A DNA stretch of 64,000 nt, from the NCBI RefSeq assembly GCF_001434255.1, contig NZ_AZEY01000107.1, forward strand, positions 1-64,000, given 5' to 3'. The stretch is from Lentilactobacillus diolivorans DSM 14421 (GTDB lineage: Bacteria; Bacillota; Bacilli; Lactobacillales; Lactobacillaceae). Both the position numbers and the translations under genes were made by a program. The notes below the pieces were generated by a model, which searched no databases, was not told the DNA's origin, and saw only the letters and a list, made by a program, of their open reading frames with translations. Position 1 is the stretch's first letter. The number at the start of each line of letters is the position of its first letter. Shown here one piece after another: positions 9,170 to 19,358 of the stretch.

Positions 9170-11392
9170 ATGCTATGTCAAAATTGCCATAAAAATCCAG
9201 CAACCATCCACTTATATACTAATGTGAATGGTCAAAAGCAAACTATTAACCTTTGCCAAAATTGCTATCAACTCCTCTCAAACAAGCAACGTAACACAGG
9301 AGGTGCTCAAAACATGGCTCAAGATCCATTCGGCTTTGGCGGTTTGGACGATATCTTCCGTGCAATGCAAGGCGGAAATGTCGATCCTCAAAACGCCCAA
9401 CAGATCCCACCGACACAACCACAAGGACCACGTAACCCTAATAATCGGCAGCCTGGTCAGGGTGGAAACTCATTACTTGGTCAATACGGAATTAATCTAA
9501 CCCAACTCGCAAGAGAAGGTAAAGTTGATCCTGTTATCGGACGGGATAATGAAATCCGTCGAGTTGTAGAAATTCTTAACAGAAGAACAAAAAACAATCC
9601 AGTTTTGATTGGTGAAGCTGGTGTTGGTAAAACAGCTGTTGTTGAAGGTCTTGCTCAGGAAATTGTCTCAGGTAATGTTCCGTCAAAACTTCAAAACAAG
9701 CAAATCATCCGACTTGATGTTGTCTCACTCGTTCAAGGAACCGGCATTCGAGGTCAATTTGAACAACGAATGCAGCAACTGATTAAAGAAGTGCAGGACA
9801 ATCCTAACATTATTTTATTCATTGATGAAATTCATGAAATCGTTGGTGCCGGTAATGCCGAGGGTGGCATGGACGCAGGCAATGTTTTAAAACCTGCATT
9901 GGCTCGAGGCGAATTTCAATTAATTGGCGCCACAACTTTGAAAGAATACCGTGACATCGAAAAGGATGCTGCATTGGCTCGTCGACTTCAACCTGTTACC
10001 GTTGATGAACCATCCCCTGAAGAAGCTGTTAAAATCTTAAAGGGAATTCAGAAACGATACGAAGACTATCATCATGTCAAGTATACCGATGACGCCATTC
10101 AGGCAGCAGTTAAGTTATCAGATCGTTATATTCAAGACCGATTCTTACCAGATAAGGCCATTGATTTACTTGATGAAGCCGGATCACGTAAGAATTTGAC
10201 TATTAACGTTGTGGATCCTCACACAGTTGATGAGAAAATTCAAAATGCTGAAAAGCAAAAGCAAGCTGCCCTAAAGAGTGAAGATTACGAAAAAGCAGCC
10301 TATTATCGCGACCAAGTAACCAAGTTGGAAAAGAATAAACAAACTAATACTCCTGATTCAGAAGATACGCCAAAAGTAACTGCTGAAGATATGGAAAAGA
10401 TTGTTGAAGAAAAAACTGAAATTCCAGTTGGTGAACTTCAAGCAAAAGAGCAACAACAATTGCGAAATCTTGGCCCTAACCTTGAGAAACACGTTATTGG
10501 TCAAAATGAAGCTGTTGAAAAAGTTGCTCGGGCAATTCGAAGAAACCGAGTTGGTTTTAACGGAACAGGTCGACCAATTGGTTCATTCTTATTTGTTGGC
10601 CCGACTGGTGTTGGTAAAACCGAGTTGGCTAAGCAATTAGCTCGTGAGCTGTTTGGCTCTAAAGATGCAATGATTCGATTTGATATGTCTGAGTACATGG
10701 AACCGCATTCAGTGGCTAAGTTGATCGGTTCACCTCCTGGCTATGTTGGCTATGAAGAAGCTGGTCAATTGACCGAACAAGTTCGGCGTCATCCATACAG
10801 TCTGATTCTCTTGGATGAAGTTGAAAAGGCTCACCCAGACGTCCTTCACATGTTTCTACAAATTCTTGACGACGGTCGTTTAACCGATAGTCAAGGACGG
10901 ACAGTTTCATTTAAGGATACGATCATCATCATGACTAGTAACGCTGGTCAAGGCGATTCGGAAGCTAACGTTGGATTTGGTGCTGCCGCATCCGGCACGA
11001 CTCATTCAATCATTAACAAATTAACCAATTACTTTAAACCTGAACTTTTGAATCGATTCGATGATGTGGTTGAATTCCACTCACTGACCAAGAAAAATCT
11101 TCAGAAGATTGTATCGTTAATGATCGATGATGTTAATAACATGCTTAAACAGCAGGGCTTGTTTATCAATGTTACAGAAAAAGCCAAGGAAAAATTAGTC
11201 GACTTGGGTTATAATCCTGCAATGGGTGCCCGACCGCTTCGAAGAGTTATTCAAGAACAAATCGAGGATAAAGTCGCTGACTTCTACCTTGATCATGAAA
11301 GTGCTGCTAGTTTGACTGCTGATGTTGATAAGGATGGTAACATCATTATCAAAACCGGTCAGCCGGCTAAAGCAACTAAAACTAAAAAGTAA
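9170..11392 (+). CDS. clpE: ATP-dependent Clp protease ATP-binding subunit ClpE
   Basis: 740-residue Hsp100 unfoldase that feeds proteins to ClpP. It starts with a ClpE-specific zinc finger (CQNCHKNP ... CQNCYQ, two CxxC pairs within 35 residues), then a Gln/Pro/Asn-rich linker. AAA domain 1 has Walker [14 protein letters not shown]-type coiled region lies near 355-395 ([13 protein letters not shown]). AAA domain 2 has Walker [10 protein letters not shown], and the C-terminal subdomain carries [18 protein letters not shown] precedes the ATG. It is monocistronic, with a CtsR box upstream and a strong hairpin downstream. Confidence 0.97.
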   Translation: MLCQNCHKNPATIHLYTNVNGQKQTINLCQNCYQLLSNKQRNTGGAQNMAQDPFGFGGLDDIFRAMQGGNVDPQNAQQIPPTQPQGPRNPNNRQPGQGGNSLLGQYGINLTQLAREGKVDPVIGRDNEIRRVVEILNRRTKNNPVLIGEAGVGKTAVVEGLAQEIVSGNVPSKLQNKQIIRLDVVSLVQGTGIRGQFEQRMQQLIKEVQDNPNIILFIDEIHEIVGAGNAEGGMDAGNVLKPALARGEFQLIGATTLKEYRDIEKDAALARRLQPVTVDEPSPEEAVKILKGIQKRYEDYHHVKYTDDAIQAAVKLSDRYIQDRFLPDKAIDLLDEAGSRKNLTINVVDPHTVDEKIQNAEKQKQAALKSEDYEKAAYYRDQVTKLEKNKQTNTPDSEDTPKVTAEDMEKIVEEKTEIPVGELQAKEQQQLRNLGPNLEKHVIGQNEAVEKVARAIRRNRVGFNGTGRPIGSFLFVGPTGVGKTELAKQLARELFGSKDAMIRFDMSEYMEPHSVAKLIGSPPGYVGYEEAGQLTEQVRRHPYSLILLDEVEKAHPDVLHMFLQILDDGRLTDSQGRTVSFKDTIIIMTSNAGQGDSEANVGFGAAASGTTHSIINKLTNYFKPELLNRFDDVVEFHSLTKKNLQKIVSLMIDDVNNMLKQQGLFINVTEKAKEKLVDLGYNPAMGARPLRRVIQEQIEDKVADFYLDHESAASLTADVDKDGNIIIKTGQPAKATKTKK

Positions 11393-11429
11393 ATCGGAAT
11401 TGTCTTTTTAGATAGTCGATTCTTATTAC

Positions 11430-11472
11430 AAACGGGGCTGGGACAAAAGTAATTTTGTCCCAGTCCCGTTTT
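11430..11472 (+). terminator. clpE terminator, GGGACAAAA type
   Basis: Hairpin CTGGGACAAAA-gtaa-TTTTGTCCCAG extended by CGGG/CCCG, followed by TTTTG. The same GGGACAAAA hairpin design recurs at 16313-16352 and 21375-21410 and, altered, at 28997-29034. Each is joined to the conserved box TCACGATTATTACCGAG (here 11478-11495). Confidence 0.85.
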
Positions 11473-11502
11473 GTGTCATCACGATTATTACCGAGTGAAA
11501 AC

Positions 11503-11549
11503 GTGCGCCAAAAGGCAACTTCCTGCCGAATAACCGCCTTTCGTCCCAC
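11503..11549. repeat. Palindromic intergenic element, short form (copy G)
   Basis: Outer arms GTGCGCCAAAAGGC and GCCTTTCGTCCCAC pair at 11 of 14 positions. Between them only the internal-loop signatures remain (AACTTCCTGCC and GAATAACCGCC). The inner stem present in the 110-bp copies is missing. The element is joined on its left to the clpE terminator through the TCACGATTATTACCGAG box. Confidence 0.65.
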
Positions 11550-11693
11550 TCTCTTTTGCTACAATCATGATGTTTATAAACTAAAAACTATCGCGCCTCA
11601 CTAATATCGATTCCTAAAAAGCATCCCCTGCTATCAATCACCCGATTTCACTTGCTAGGAAGATATTCTCTTTGGCTAACAGCTTGACTCATT

Positions 11694-11704
11694 TATGCTA
11701 TAAT
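11694..11704 (+). promoter_or_regulatory. Extended -10 promoter of the MucBP-like gene
   Basis: TATGCTATAAT, a perfect TRTGN extended -10, 36 nt before the ATG of the next gene. No good -35 is visible at 16-18 nt. Confidence 0.6.
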
Positions 11705-11739
11705 TTTTAGTAGAACGTGTTGATGATGGGGGAAAACGG

Positions 11740-12855
11740 ATGACACTTTTTGACTGGATTAAACAACAATTTCATACACTGACCGTTGATAAAAGTCGGC
11801 CAAAAAGAAATCATCGTGATCACCACCATGATTATCACCAACGAAAACGATTGGTGGATCAGTCTCAAAAGACAAATAATGATCAAAAATCACCATATGC
11901 AATTCAGGCCGATAATCCAGCAACGACACTTCCAGAAATCAAACAGTCAGTTGACCAAGTTTCTCCAGTTACCATGGCTCAATCTCAAGTCACCTTTTTT
12001 TATTTGGACGAAAATCATCAAATCATTAAGTCTCCTGATATTTTAGTTGGTAATCAGGGCGAGTCCTTTCATTTCAAACTACCAAGATTTAAGAATCATT
12101 ATTTAGTGGCAATTGATCATTTTACCAATCATTTTTTAGCTTATGATCAGGACGTTACTCTCCACTTCGCACTTAAAGAGGGACTTCCGGTCATGGTTTA
12201 TACGGTTGATTTCGATACCGGCCAAATACTACAACCAGTCAAAATTATTTCTGATAAAATGTGTCAAAAATACGAGATTACTGCACCAAAAATTGATCAT
12301 TTTCGAGTTATCAACAGTACTGGAAAGAAATATGGCCTTTTCGATAATCGAACCCATGGCATTATTTTTTATTATCGGAAAGAGGACTGGGAAACTGTTC
12401 AACCCGTTGCTTACTTTGTCCGTTTAAACAAGCATCATTTAGTCTTTAACGAGCCCAATGGGTATCAATTAAAAACCGGACTACCTGCCAACATTATTAT
12501 TAAAGTATTCGCTCGAATAGACACATCAAACAACAAAAGCTGGCTCAATATCGGTGGTTTTGAGTGGATAGAAAATCAACATCTCGAACCTAGTGATCCA
12601 CCAATTCATAATTTAATTGCTTCAATGACTAAAACTTCTAGGAATCGGGTGATGTTGACTGGAGCAGTTGACTTTGTACCTGGACAATCAATCAGCACAT
12701 TTGATAAACCCTATGGTAAACAAGCTGGAAAACTGTTAGATGGGACTAAAATCAGCATTATTGCGACCATTGTGGACGACCAAAATTTAATTTGGTACGA
12801 ATTAGAAAATCACCAGGTTATTCCCAAGGGCTATATCAAAATTGACCATGGCTAA
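11740..12855 (+). CDS. Histidine-rich protein with MucBP-like repeats and an SH3-like C-terminus, function unknown
   Basis: 371 residues. Residues ~20-40 are very basic and His-rich (RPKRNHRDHHHDYHQRKR). Three or more beta-rich segments between about 85 and 285 resemble MucBP-type repeats (QVTFFYLDENHQII ..., VMVYTVDFDTGQIL ..., GIIFYYRKEDWETVQP). Residues ~305-365 look like a bacterial SH3/GW-type module (SISTFDKPYGKQAGKLLDGT). MucBP modules normally sit on secreted or wall-anchored adhesins. Here there is no signal peptide, transmembrane helix or LPxTG motif. GGGGG precedes the ATG, and a promoter is at 11694. It appears to be a single-gene unit. Function and location are unknown. Confidence 0.6.
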   Translation: MTLFDWIKQQFHTLTVDKSRPKRNHRDHHHDYHQRKRLVDQSQKTNNDQKSPYAIQADNPATTLPEIKQSVDQVSPVTMAQSQVTFFYLDENHQIIKSPDILVGNQGESFHFKLPRFKNHYLVAIDHFTNHFLAYDQDVTLHFALKEGLPVMVYTVDFDTGQILQPVKIISDKMCQKYEITAPKIDHFRVINSTGKKYGLFDNRTHGIIFYYRKEDWETVQPVAYFVRLNKHHLVFNEPNGYQLKTGLPANIIIKVFARIDTSNNKSWLNIGGFEWIENQHLEPSDPPIHNLIASMTKTSRNRVMLTGAVDFVPGQSISTFDKPYGKQAGKLLDGTKISIIATIVDDQNLIWYELENHQVIPKGYIKIDHG

Positions 12856-12953
12856 AACTTCAAAAATATCATCATTTGGTCTCCAAAATCATATCTAACG
12901 CTGGTACCTGGTCAACTTATGGCTTTACCTCATAATTTTATATCAAAAAAAGA

Positions 12954-13009
12954 GTGACATGAAAAGCAGTTTTCTTATAGCCCGAGAGGCTAAACGCTTT
13001 TCATATCAC
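12954..13009. terminator. Bidirectional terminator that is also a short-form palindromic element (copy H)
   Basis: GTGACATGAAAAGC pairs with GCTTTTCATATCAC, flanked by AAAAAAAGA on the left and TCTTTTTT on the right, so it can terminate both the gene at 11740 and the convergent dipeptidase gene. The right side of the loop has GAGGCTAAACGC, the same signature as in the 110-bp elements, which ties an ordinary-looking terminator to that family. Confidence 0.75.
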
Positions 13010-13061
13010 TCTTTTTTCTAATAATTAAGTACCATCATGCTTACTGACATGATTACTGGTT

Positions 13062-14489
13062 TTACAAATTTTTATCAATATTAAAAGTTAATTTCGATAA
13101 TGTTAGCCCTTTTTCAATCAATTGATGGTTAAAATGCTCCGTTGCAATTCGCATCATTTTGACAACTTCGTGGTTCTGTTGCGTCAAATAATTTGTTAAC
13201 TCTTCGCCCTTTAACCCTTTAGCTTCGTCAATTGCATCTTGAACGTGTCGTCGTAATTTTTCTTTTGAATCAGTTAGGAAATCAATATCATCTTGAATGA
13301 ACTCAGAATAATGTGACTCCACCAGCATTGAAAGCTTACGATACATCCAATAAGCACTCTGGTCATCACAATGGAGTGGTGTCTTGGCGTAGCTCTCATC
13401 AGTGTCATTGGCATTCCCAAAGAATGGGACGTATGGCGAAAATGCCGGTACTCCAAAGCAAAGCCACATAATGGCTGAACTATCGTTGGTCACGTCATTT
13501 CGAATTTGCAAAACATGTGAATTCTGTGTTCGATTCATCGAAATTGGCCTAAATAATGTTTTTGTGTCTTCATTGCCACGGCTAAACGGATCATAAACTG
13601 TTTCATTATAGTGGGAACTCAAAATGTACTCGATATCTTCAACACTAATCTTTTTGCTTGTTCGACAAATGAACGGTAACTCTGAAGAAATCGGCGACTG
13701 TTTAATTTCGGGATTTAAAACTCGTTGACCAAACCAAACCCGCGGCGTATTATAATGACGATCTTTTTCGTTATCTGTTCCAAAAATATGTCGGAAATTA
13801 AAACCGGTTTGATCCGTGTTTAAATGATAATTCTCAACAAATTCTTGAATGCCGTCAGAATACATAAAATTATCAGGATCATTAAAATCAACCTGTTGAA
13901 TCGCAACTTGATTAGCAGTTATGGCATAAGCATCATCAGGAATTCGCTGGGCAACCCAGTGATGGCCAGTCACAATTTCCATGTACCAAACTTCATCTTT
14001 ATCACTGAAGAGAACCGCGTTTCCTTCTGGAGAACCATATTGCTTGATTAGCTTTCCCAGATAAATAACCCCATCTTTGGCAGAATCAATATAGGGCAAT
14101 ACCATTGACTGAAGGGAGTCTTCCGCCAAACCATTTTCAACTAACGGGTCAAAGGCTAACGTCCGTTCATTACCGTAGACACTTTCGGTTGCACTCATGG
14201 CCACATTTTTTTCATTAAAACCACTTTCAGCGTAAACCCCTTCTTTATCAACATCAGCGTTAGGGGTAACTTGATATCGGTATCCTTTCTTGGGAAGTGG
14301 TGCTGTAAACCCATTTTGATTGGATTGCCATGTTCCCTTTTGATTAGAGACAGCGGGTTGAACGAAAAAACGTTGGGGCGTTAATGGCAAAAAAGTATCG
14401 TCGTTTCTGGCAATCATCGTTGACCCATCAATTGAAGCCTTTTTACCGACTAAAACACTTGTACATGCTGATAAATGTTTTGAAACCAT
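13062..14489 (-). CDS. pepD: C69-family dipeptidase
   Basis: 475 residues. Members of peptidase family C69 are N-terminal-nucleophile hydrolases that cleave a wide range of dipeptides in the cytoplasm. The catalytic Cys is Cys9 in LSACTSVLVGKKASIDGS, followed by the expected MIARNDD and later WYMEIVTGHHWVAQRIPDD. A TTG eight codons upstream could also start the frame. The ATG at 14489 is chosen because GAAAGAAGAG lies about 9 nt before it and because the Cys then falls close to the N-terminus as in the family. The stop of prfC is 26 nt upstream. Confidence 0.9.
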   Translation of the reverse strand: MVSKHLSACTSVLVGKKASIDGSTMIARNDDTFLPLTPQRFFVQPAVSNQKGTWQSNQNGFTAPLPKKGYRYQVTPNADVDKEGVYAESGFNEKNVAMSATESVYGNERTLAFDPLVENGLAEDSLQSMVLPYIDSAKDGVIYLGKLIKQYGSPEGNAVLFSDKDEVWYMEIVTGHHWVAQRIPDDAYAITANQVAIQQVDFNDPDNFMYSDGIQEFVENYHLNTDQTGFNFRHIFGTDNEKDRHYNTPRVWFGQRVLNPEIKQSPISSELPFICRTSKKISVEDIEYILSSHYNETVYDPFSRGNEDTKTLFRPISMNRTQNSHVLQIRNDVTNDSSAIMWLCFGVPAFSPYVPFFGNANDTDESYAKTPLHCDDQSAYWMYRKLSMLVESHYSEFIQDDIDFLTDSKEKLRRHVQDAIDEAKGLKGEELTNYLTQQNHEVVKMMRIATEHFNHQLIEKGLTLSKLTFNIDKNL

Positions 14490-14515
14490 TTTATAAATCT
14501 CTTCTTTCAACAAAA

Positions 14516-16090
14516 TTATAATTTAGCAGTTAATGTCACATCAGGATATTTATCTTTAAACCAACGCATAGCAAATTGATTTTCAAATAGAAATAGCGGC
14601 TGATTATGCCGATCTTTAACCAATATATTTCGAGATGAGGACATTTTTTCATCAAGTTGATCAGGATCAATCCAGCGGGCAATTTTATGACCCATCGGTT
14701 CCATATTGACCTCTGAATTATATTCATTTTTCATTCGGAACTGGAAAACTTCAAATTGAAGTTGCCCAACCGCTCCCAAAATATAGTCATTAGTTGTATA
14801 AGAGGTGTACAACTGAACCGCCCCTTCTTGAACCAATTGGTCAATCCCCTTGTGAAACGACTTTTGCTTCATGACGTTTTTGGCGGAAACACGAACGAAC
14901 AGCTCGGGAGTAAATTGTGGCAGCTTTTCAAACTCAACCGGCTGCTTGCCAGTGTAGATCGTATCCCCTATTTGAAAGTTCCCCGTATCATAAAGGCCAA
15001 TAATATCACCAGCCACAGCTGTTTTAACGTTTTCCCGGGTGTTGGCCATAAACTCGGTCACATTTGACAGCCGTAGTTTCTTCTGAGTTCGATAAAGATT
15101 AACGTCCATCCCCTTTTCAAACTCACCAGAACAAATTCGGACAAACGCAATTCGATCACGATGGTTAGGATTCATATTGGCTTGAATTTTAAAAACAAAT
15201 CCAGAAAATTCACTGGCATCTGGATTAATTAAATTTCCTTCTTCAGTCTTATGTGGACTCGGAGCTGGAGCATACTTTAAATAAGCATCGAAGAAGGTCT
15301 TAACCCCAAAATTAACCAGAGCTGATCCGAAGAAAACAGGGGTTAAATCACCAGTAGCAATTTTATCTTCATCAAACTTATTACCGGCCATATCGAGTAA
15401 TTCAACACTATCCTTTGTATCTTGAAATTGGTCATCTTCCGCTAGTTGATCGTCGTTTATGGGATTGTTATTATCATCCAACTTAACCATTTGGCTTTCA
15501 TCGCCATGTTTATACAATTCCACACGATGATTATATCGATCAAAAATACCGGTAAGTGTTTTTCCCATGCCAATTGGCCAATTCATTGGGTATGCTTGAA
15601 TTCCCAAGACACTTTCCAATTCATCAACCAAATCCATAGGATCCCGACCATCACGGTCCAACTTATTCATAAATGTAAAAATTGGGATGCCACGCATTTT
15701 ACAAATTTGAAATAACTTTTTAGTTTGGGGTTCAATCCCTTTAGCCGAATCAATCACCATGACGGCAGAATCAACCGCCATCAAAGTTCGATACGTATCC
15801 TCAGAAAAATCTGCATGTCCTGGGGTATCCAAGATATTAATTCGCTTACCAGCGTAATCAAACTGCATCACCGAACTAGTCACTGAAATACCACGTTTTT
15901 GTTCAATTTCCATCCAATCCGATTTGGCAAAATTTCCGGTCTTCCGGGCTTTAACGGTTCCAGCCTGGCGAACCACCCCACCAAAAAGTAACAGATGTTC
16001 AGTAATCGTTGTTTTACCTGCATCCGGGTGAGAAATAATCGCAAAGGTTCTGCGAGTGCTGTCTTGCGTTTCTAACTGTTGGTTATTCAT
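14516..16090 (-). CDS. prfC: Peptide chain release factor 3
   Basis: 524-residue translational GTPase that recycles RF1 and RF2 from the ribosome after termination. G1 motif SHPDAGKTT near 20, G2 around GISVTSS, G3 DTPGH near 85-90, G4 NKLD near 143. Domains II and III follow and the length is normal. An in-frame ATG at 16123 exists, but GAAAGGAAG stands 7 nt before the ATG at 16090. An extended -10 promoter lies at 16126-16136. Confidence 0.96.
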   Translation of the reverse strand: MNNQQLETQDSTRRTFAIISHPDAGKTTITEHLLLFGGVVRQAGTVKARKTGNFAKSDWMEIEQKRGISVTSSVMQFDYAGKRINILDTPGHADFSEDTYRTLMAVDSAVMVIDSAKGIEPQTKKLFQICKMRGIPIFTFMNKLDRDGRDPMDLVDELESVLGIQAYPMNWPIGMGKTLTGIFDRYNHRVELYKHGDESQMVKLDDNNNPINDDQLAEDDQFQDTKDSVELLDMAGNKFDEDKIATGDLTPVFFGSALVNFGVKTFFDAYLKYAPAPSPHKTEEGNLINPDASEFSGFVFKIQANMNPNHRDRIAFVRICSGEFEKGMDVNLYRTQKKLRLSNVTEFMANTRENVKTAVAGDIIGLYDTGNFQIGDTIYTGKQPVEFEKLPQFTPELFVRVSAKNVMKQKSFHKGIDQLVQEGAVQLYTSYTTNDYILGAVGQLQFEVFQFRMKNEYNSEVNMEPMGHKIARWIDPDQLDEKMSSSRNILVKDRHNQPLFLFENQFAMRWFKDKYPDVTLTAKL

Positions 16091-16125
16091 ATTAACTTCC
16101 TTTCGAGCGAGTAAATAACTCATTT

Positions 16126-16136
16126 ATTCTACCATA
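16126..16136 (-). promoter_or_regulatory. Extended -10 promoter of prfC
   Basis: Minus strand TATGGTAGAAT, a TRTGN extended -10, 36 nt before the prfC start. No convincing -35 is visible. Confidence 0.5.
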
Positions 16137-16312
16137 CATGTGAATAGGGCGCACGTTTTGACGCGATATCAATTCGACAACACCCAAGTAACAACAATGC
16201 AGCAAAAAAATGCAAACAACACTTTTCCTTGATTCACGATAAACCAAATGGCATAAAGATTGATTAACTCTCATGTTCGCTGTTTCTCACTCACCAATAA
16301 TGATGATGACAT
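16137..16312. other. Intergenic region with a diverged copy of the conserved terminator-linked box
   Basis: No gene. At 16288-16311 a diverged form of the conserved box, CACTCACCAATAATGATG and so on, precedes the terminator at 16313-16352. This is the same order as at 21352-21410 and, reversed, at 11430-11495. No palindromic element is recognisable next to it here. Confidence 0.5.
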
Positions 16313-16352
16313 AAAAAAGCCGGGACAAAATTGCTTTCGTCTCAGCCCTTTT
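16313..16352 (-). terminator. Terminator of the tagF-like operon, GGGACAAAA type
   Basis: Minus strand: GGGCTGAGACGAAA pairs with TTTTGTCCCGGC and is followed by TTTTTT. It lies about 45 nt after the stop of the tagF-like gene. Confidence 0.8.
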
Positions 16353-16394
16353 ATAATTCCTCAATTAGTACCCAGTATACTTAATCAAGACTGA

Positions 16395-18419
16395 CTAAAC
16401 GCCACTCTCAATCTGATGCATGACATAATTAACAACTTTCAATGAACTTAACCCATCATTAATCGCGCAGAATCGATTATAAAAATTCATAAAGCGTTCA
16501 TTGGCACTCATATCCGGATGAGCTAACGCATGATTAATTTCTGCCAGCAACTCAGTTGAGTTATGGGCAATCTTTCCGGGCAGATCTCGCTCATAATTGA
16601 GATAAAATCCTCGAAGTTCTTCTTTATACAAATGGTAATCATATGGATAAAATAAAATTGGCCGCTTTAAATAAGCATAGTCGAAAAATACAGAAGAATA
16701 ATCAGTAATTAACAAATCGGATACTAAATAAAGATCACTAATATTTGGGTAATCTGAAAAATCGTAAACAAAATCCGAATAATTTGAGATGTCCAATGCG
16801 TTAGATATTAAATAGTGCATCCGTAAAATCAAAACCGTATCATTCCCAAATGATTTTCTAAAATCATCCAAGTCAAAGGGTAATTCAAACGTATATTTTC
16901 CCTTTTCAGCAAATTGATTGTCCCGATATGTGGGCGCATACATGACAACCTTTTTATCCAAAGGAATCCCCAATTTTTCTTTAATCTGTGCTATTTCATC
17001 GGTTTTTGTATTAATCAATTCATCATTTCGCGGGTAGCCAATTTTTAAGATTTGGTTATTGAATCCAAAGGCTGATCGGAAAATCTGAGTGGAATAGTCA
17101 TTTGGCGAGACTAGTGCATCCCAACGATTAGCTTCTCGAACAAAGTTCTTATGATATTTAGCCGTTGTTGTACCGGGCATTGAAACATTTTCAATGTCTA
17201 ATCCCAATTTTTTCAATGGCGTTCCATGCCAGGTTTGAATATAAGTTACATAATTCGGTTTTTTAACCCAAGATGGGAACCGCGCATTACTAATCCAAAA
17301 TTGAGATTTTTCCAATACCCGGACCCATTTTTGAGTTCGCCGAATGACGTATGCAATCTGATTTTCCTTACAAAAAGCTTTTTGTGAGCGGTCAATTGAC
17401 CAAATCATGTTAATCCCAGGATACAGCGTTTGAAATAGCCGATAAATGGCATATGGACTATCACTCACTTGGCGGCCACCAAAGCTTTCAAAGACAATTG
17501 TTGTCCCTTCATAAGGCGAATGACCTGCTTTAAATAAGAAACGCATTCGCGCCAAATTCAGCTTGTCTTGGACTAATCGGCAAACCTCAATCATGCCATG
17601 AGCTTTACCACCCGCTGCGACAACTTTTTGAAGAAGTGAGGCTCCTAAAAACTCCTTAACCAAAATGCCATTATCAAATCGTTTCTCAAGCGTAATCATC
17701 CGATTACCAGGTAATTGAGCCTGAACAGATTGTCCAGCCAGTGAATTGGGGATAATCAAGCGCTGCGTGATTTCTTTACCATTTAACTGGTATTTAATGA
17801 ATAGCTCACCAACCGAGTCTTGAGGAATATCGGTCAACGGAATGGCAACCTTGAACATTCCGGCAAACATCGTTTGAGAGACTGGAAAATCCAATTTACC
17901 ATCGTTAGTCTTATTTCGTAAAATAATTCGTTGATTCTTGATCGGTGTCCCATTAATTTTATTGTAGCCGGTGATTTCAAGGTCTGTATCAGTCAAGTTG
18001 ACCGAATTAATCATAAAATCATCATCAGACTGATGGGTTCTCAGATTGAATAAAGCCATTCCTTGAGCATCACTATTAAATTGATAATAACTGGTCAATT
18101 CTAATTGATGACGATCACTCAGATACTCACTTTCAACCTGAATAACATCTCGTTGAGTTCGACTGTTATTAATCAGAAAGATCTGCCATTCAAATTCCGT
18201 CTGATCTTCGGACTCAAAGTGAAAGTCCTGAGCATTAATGTTAACTCGAATAATATTATGGCTTAAAATTTTTGAAATTGGTTTCATCAATGAAGCTAAA
18301 CTATTTTTCTCAACAAACAGCATATAAGCATGTTCTAATGAGCCAGCTACATCCAACAACTCAAATTCTAAAACTTGAAGCCCCTTTTTTTGATGAACTC
18401 CTGATAGTATCGCTCGCAA
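16395..18419 (-). CDS. tagF: CDP-glycerol glycerophosphotransferase, TagF/TarF family
   Basis: 674 residues. The C-terminal ~380 residues are the teichoic acid polymerase domain, with QTWHGTPLKKLGLDIE, MYAPTYRDNQF, RMHYLI and LVSDLLITDYSSVFFDYAYLKRPI, all characteristic of TagF/TarF/TarL enzymes. They transfer glycerol-phosphate from CDP-glycerol to the growing wall teichoic acid at the inner membrane face. The N-terminal ~280 residues are beta-rich, with repeated short strands, and are not part of the catalytic fold. The start is TTG with AAGGGG 7-8 nt upstream. It lies 12 nt after the unknown gene at 18432. Polymerase versus primase role cannot be told from sequence. Confidence 0.88.
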   Translation of the reverse strand: MRAILSGVHQKKGLQVLEFELLDVAGSLEHAYMLFVEKNSLASLMKPISKILSHNIIRVNINAQDFHFESEDQTEFEWQIFLINNSRTQRDVIQVESEYLSDRHQLELTSYYQFNSDAQGMALFNLRTHQSDDDFMINSVNLTDTDLEITGYNKINGTPIKNQRIILRNKTNDGKLDFPVSQTMFAGMFKVAIPLTDIPQDSVGELFIKYQLNGKEITQRLIIPNSLAGQSVQAQLPGNRMITLEKRFDNGILVKEFLGASLLQKVVAAGGKAHGMIEVCRLVQDKLNLARMRFLFKAGHSPYEGTTIVFESFGGRQVSDSPYAIYRLFQTLYPGINMIWSIDRSQKAFCKENQIAYVIRRTQKWVRVLEKSQFWISNARFPSWVKKPNYVTYIQTWHGTPLKKLGLDIENVSMPGTTTAKYHKNFVREANRWDALVSPNDYSTQIFRSAFGFNNQILKIGYPRNDELINTKTDEIAQIKEKLGIPLDKKVVMYAPTYRDNQFAEKGKYTFELPFDLDDFRKSFGNDTVLILRMHYLISNALDISNYSDFVYDFSDYPNISDLYLVSDLLITDYSSVFFDYAYLKRPILFYPYDYHLYKEELRGFYLNYERDLPGKIAHNSTELLAEINHALAHPDMSANERFMNFYNRFCAINDGLSSLKVVNYVMHQIESGV

Positions 18420-18431
18420 TTCGATTTCCCC

Positions 18432-19280
18432 TTAGTAATTAAAGATTCGTTTTCCTGGTAAGTATTTCGATGCGTCAACAATGTCGTTAATGTCAAGATA
18501 GGTTCTGACGCCCTCAATATCCATATTCATCAATACTTGATGATAAAATGCGTTAATATCATCATATCGATGGTAGTCACTGTACGAAATTGCTTTCGTG
18601 ACAATTGTCTGGCCTTGACCTTCATATAATTTCTGAGCAGCATCGTTCTTCTGACCGGCAATTACAGTAAGCTCTTGAGGTAGAGGAATAACCGAAGTTG
18701 ACGCAATCGCAAAGCTGGATTTCAATGGTGATACGTAGTTGGTAAATCTAAAGATCAAATCGGATTTTGCGTTTAATAGCAGACTTTCTTCAAGAAAATT
18801 GTCAGTAAACTTCTCAATGCCAAATAAATGATTTTGATGATCATAATTGTTAATCTGAATAATCCGGCTATTTTTATCAAAGAAAATAGTATGCAATCTC
18901 GTTTCGTCCTCGGCAAATAAGGTTTCAGCAACAATGTTGCCGTCATGATCAACATAACGAGAAACCTTCAGCTTACCGGAATGTGAGTCGTGGGTGGCCA
19001 AATTTGACACATCAGTCGTTAAATAATCACTATTCTTCAAGGCAACACCGTCGTGATCCGCATATACATCTGCTAATGATATGGTTCGAACACCGTCTAA
19101 ATCAGCTCTTAATCTAAGAAGTTTGATTTCGCGTTCAGCCTGCCAGATTTCGTCAAAATCGGTCATTGCCAACAACACAACAATCTGATAATCATCACTA
19201 ATTAGTGACAATAATTGCTTTAGGAACGTCGGCTTCCGGATTCCTTGAATTGTCGTTACCAAAAAGATTGCTTGTTTCAT
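18432..19280 (-). CDS. Unknown protein encoded between tagD and the tagF-like gene
   Basis: 282 residues, no signal peptide and no membrane helix. It opens MKQAIFLVTTIQGIRKPTFLKQLLSL. Residues ~100-160 consist of short strand-turn-strand units (RYVDHDGNIVAETLF, TIFFDKNSRIIQINNYD) like the N-terminal beta region of TagE/TarE-type glycosyltransferases and of the neighbouring tagF-like protein. The nucleotide-sugar-binding half of a GT4 enzyme is absent, so it may be an accessory or decayed glycosyltransferase. Context (12 nt before tagF, 78 nt after tagD) ties it to wall teichoic acid. The function is not assignable. Confidence 0.6.
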   Translation of the reverse strand: MKQAIFLVTTIQGIRKPTFLKQLLSLISDDYQIVVLLAMTDFDEIWQAEREIKLLRLRADLDGVRTISLADVYADHDGVALKNSDYLTTDVSNLATHDSHSGKLKVSRYVDHDGNIVAETLFAEDETRLHTIFFDKNSRIIQINNYDHQNHLFGIEKFTDNFLEESLLLNAKSDLIFRFTNYVSPLKSSFAIASTSVIPLPQELTVIAGQKNDAAQKLYEGQGQTIVTKAISYSDYHRYDDINAFYHQVLMNMDIEGVRTYLDINDIVDASKYLPGKRIFNY

Positions 19281-19296
19281 CTTTTTCCTCCCATAA

Positions 19297-19346
19297 TAAA
19301 AGAGGACTGGTACAAAACGAATGGTTTTGCTAACAGCCTCTTTTTA
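19297..19346 (-). terminator. Hairpin between tagD and the unknown teichoic acid gene
   Basis: Minus strand: AAAGAGGCTG ... CAGTCCTCTTT with an inner CAAAACC/GTTTTG stem, then TTTT. It lies 12 nt after the tagD stop and just before the ribosome binding site of the next gene, so it may end most transcripts after tagD or act as an attenuator for the two downstream genes. Confidence 0.7.
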
Positions 19347-19358
19347 TTCTCACTATTA

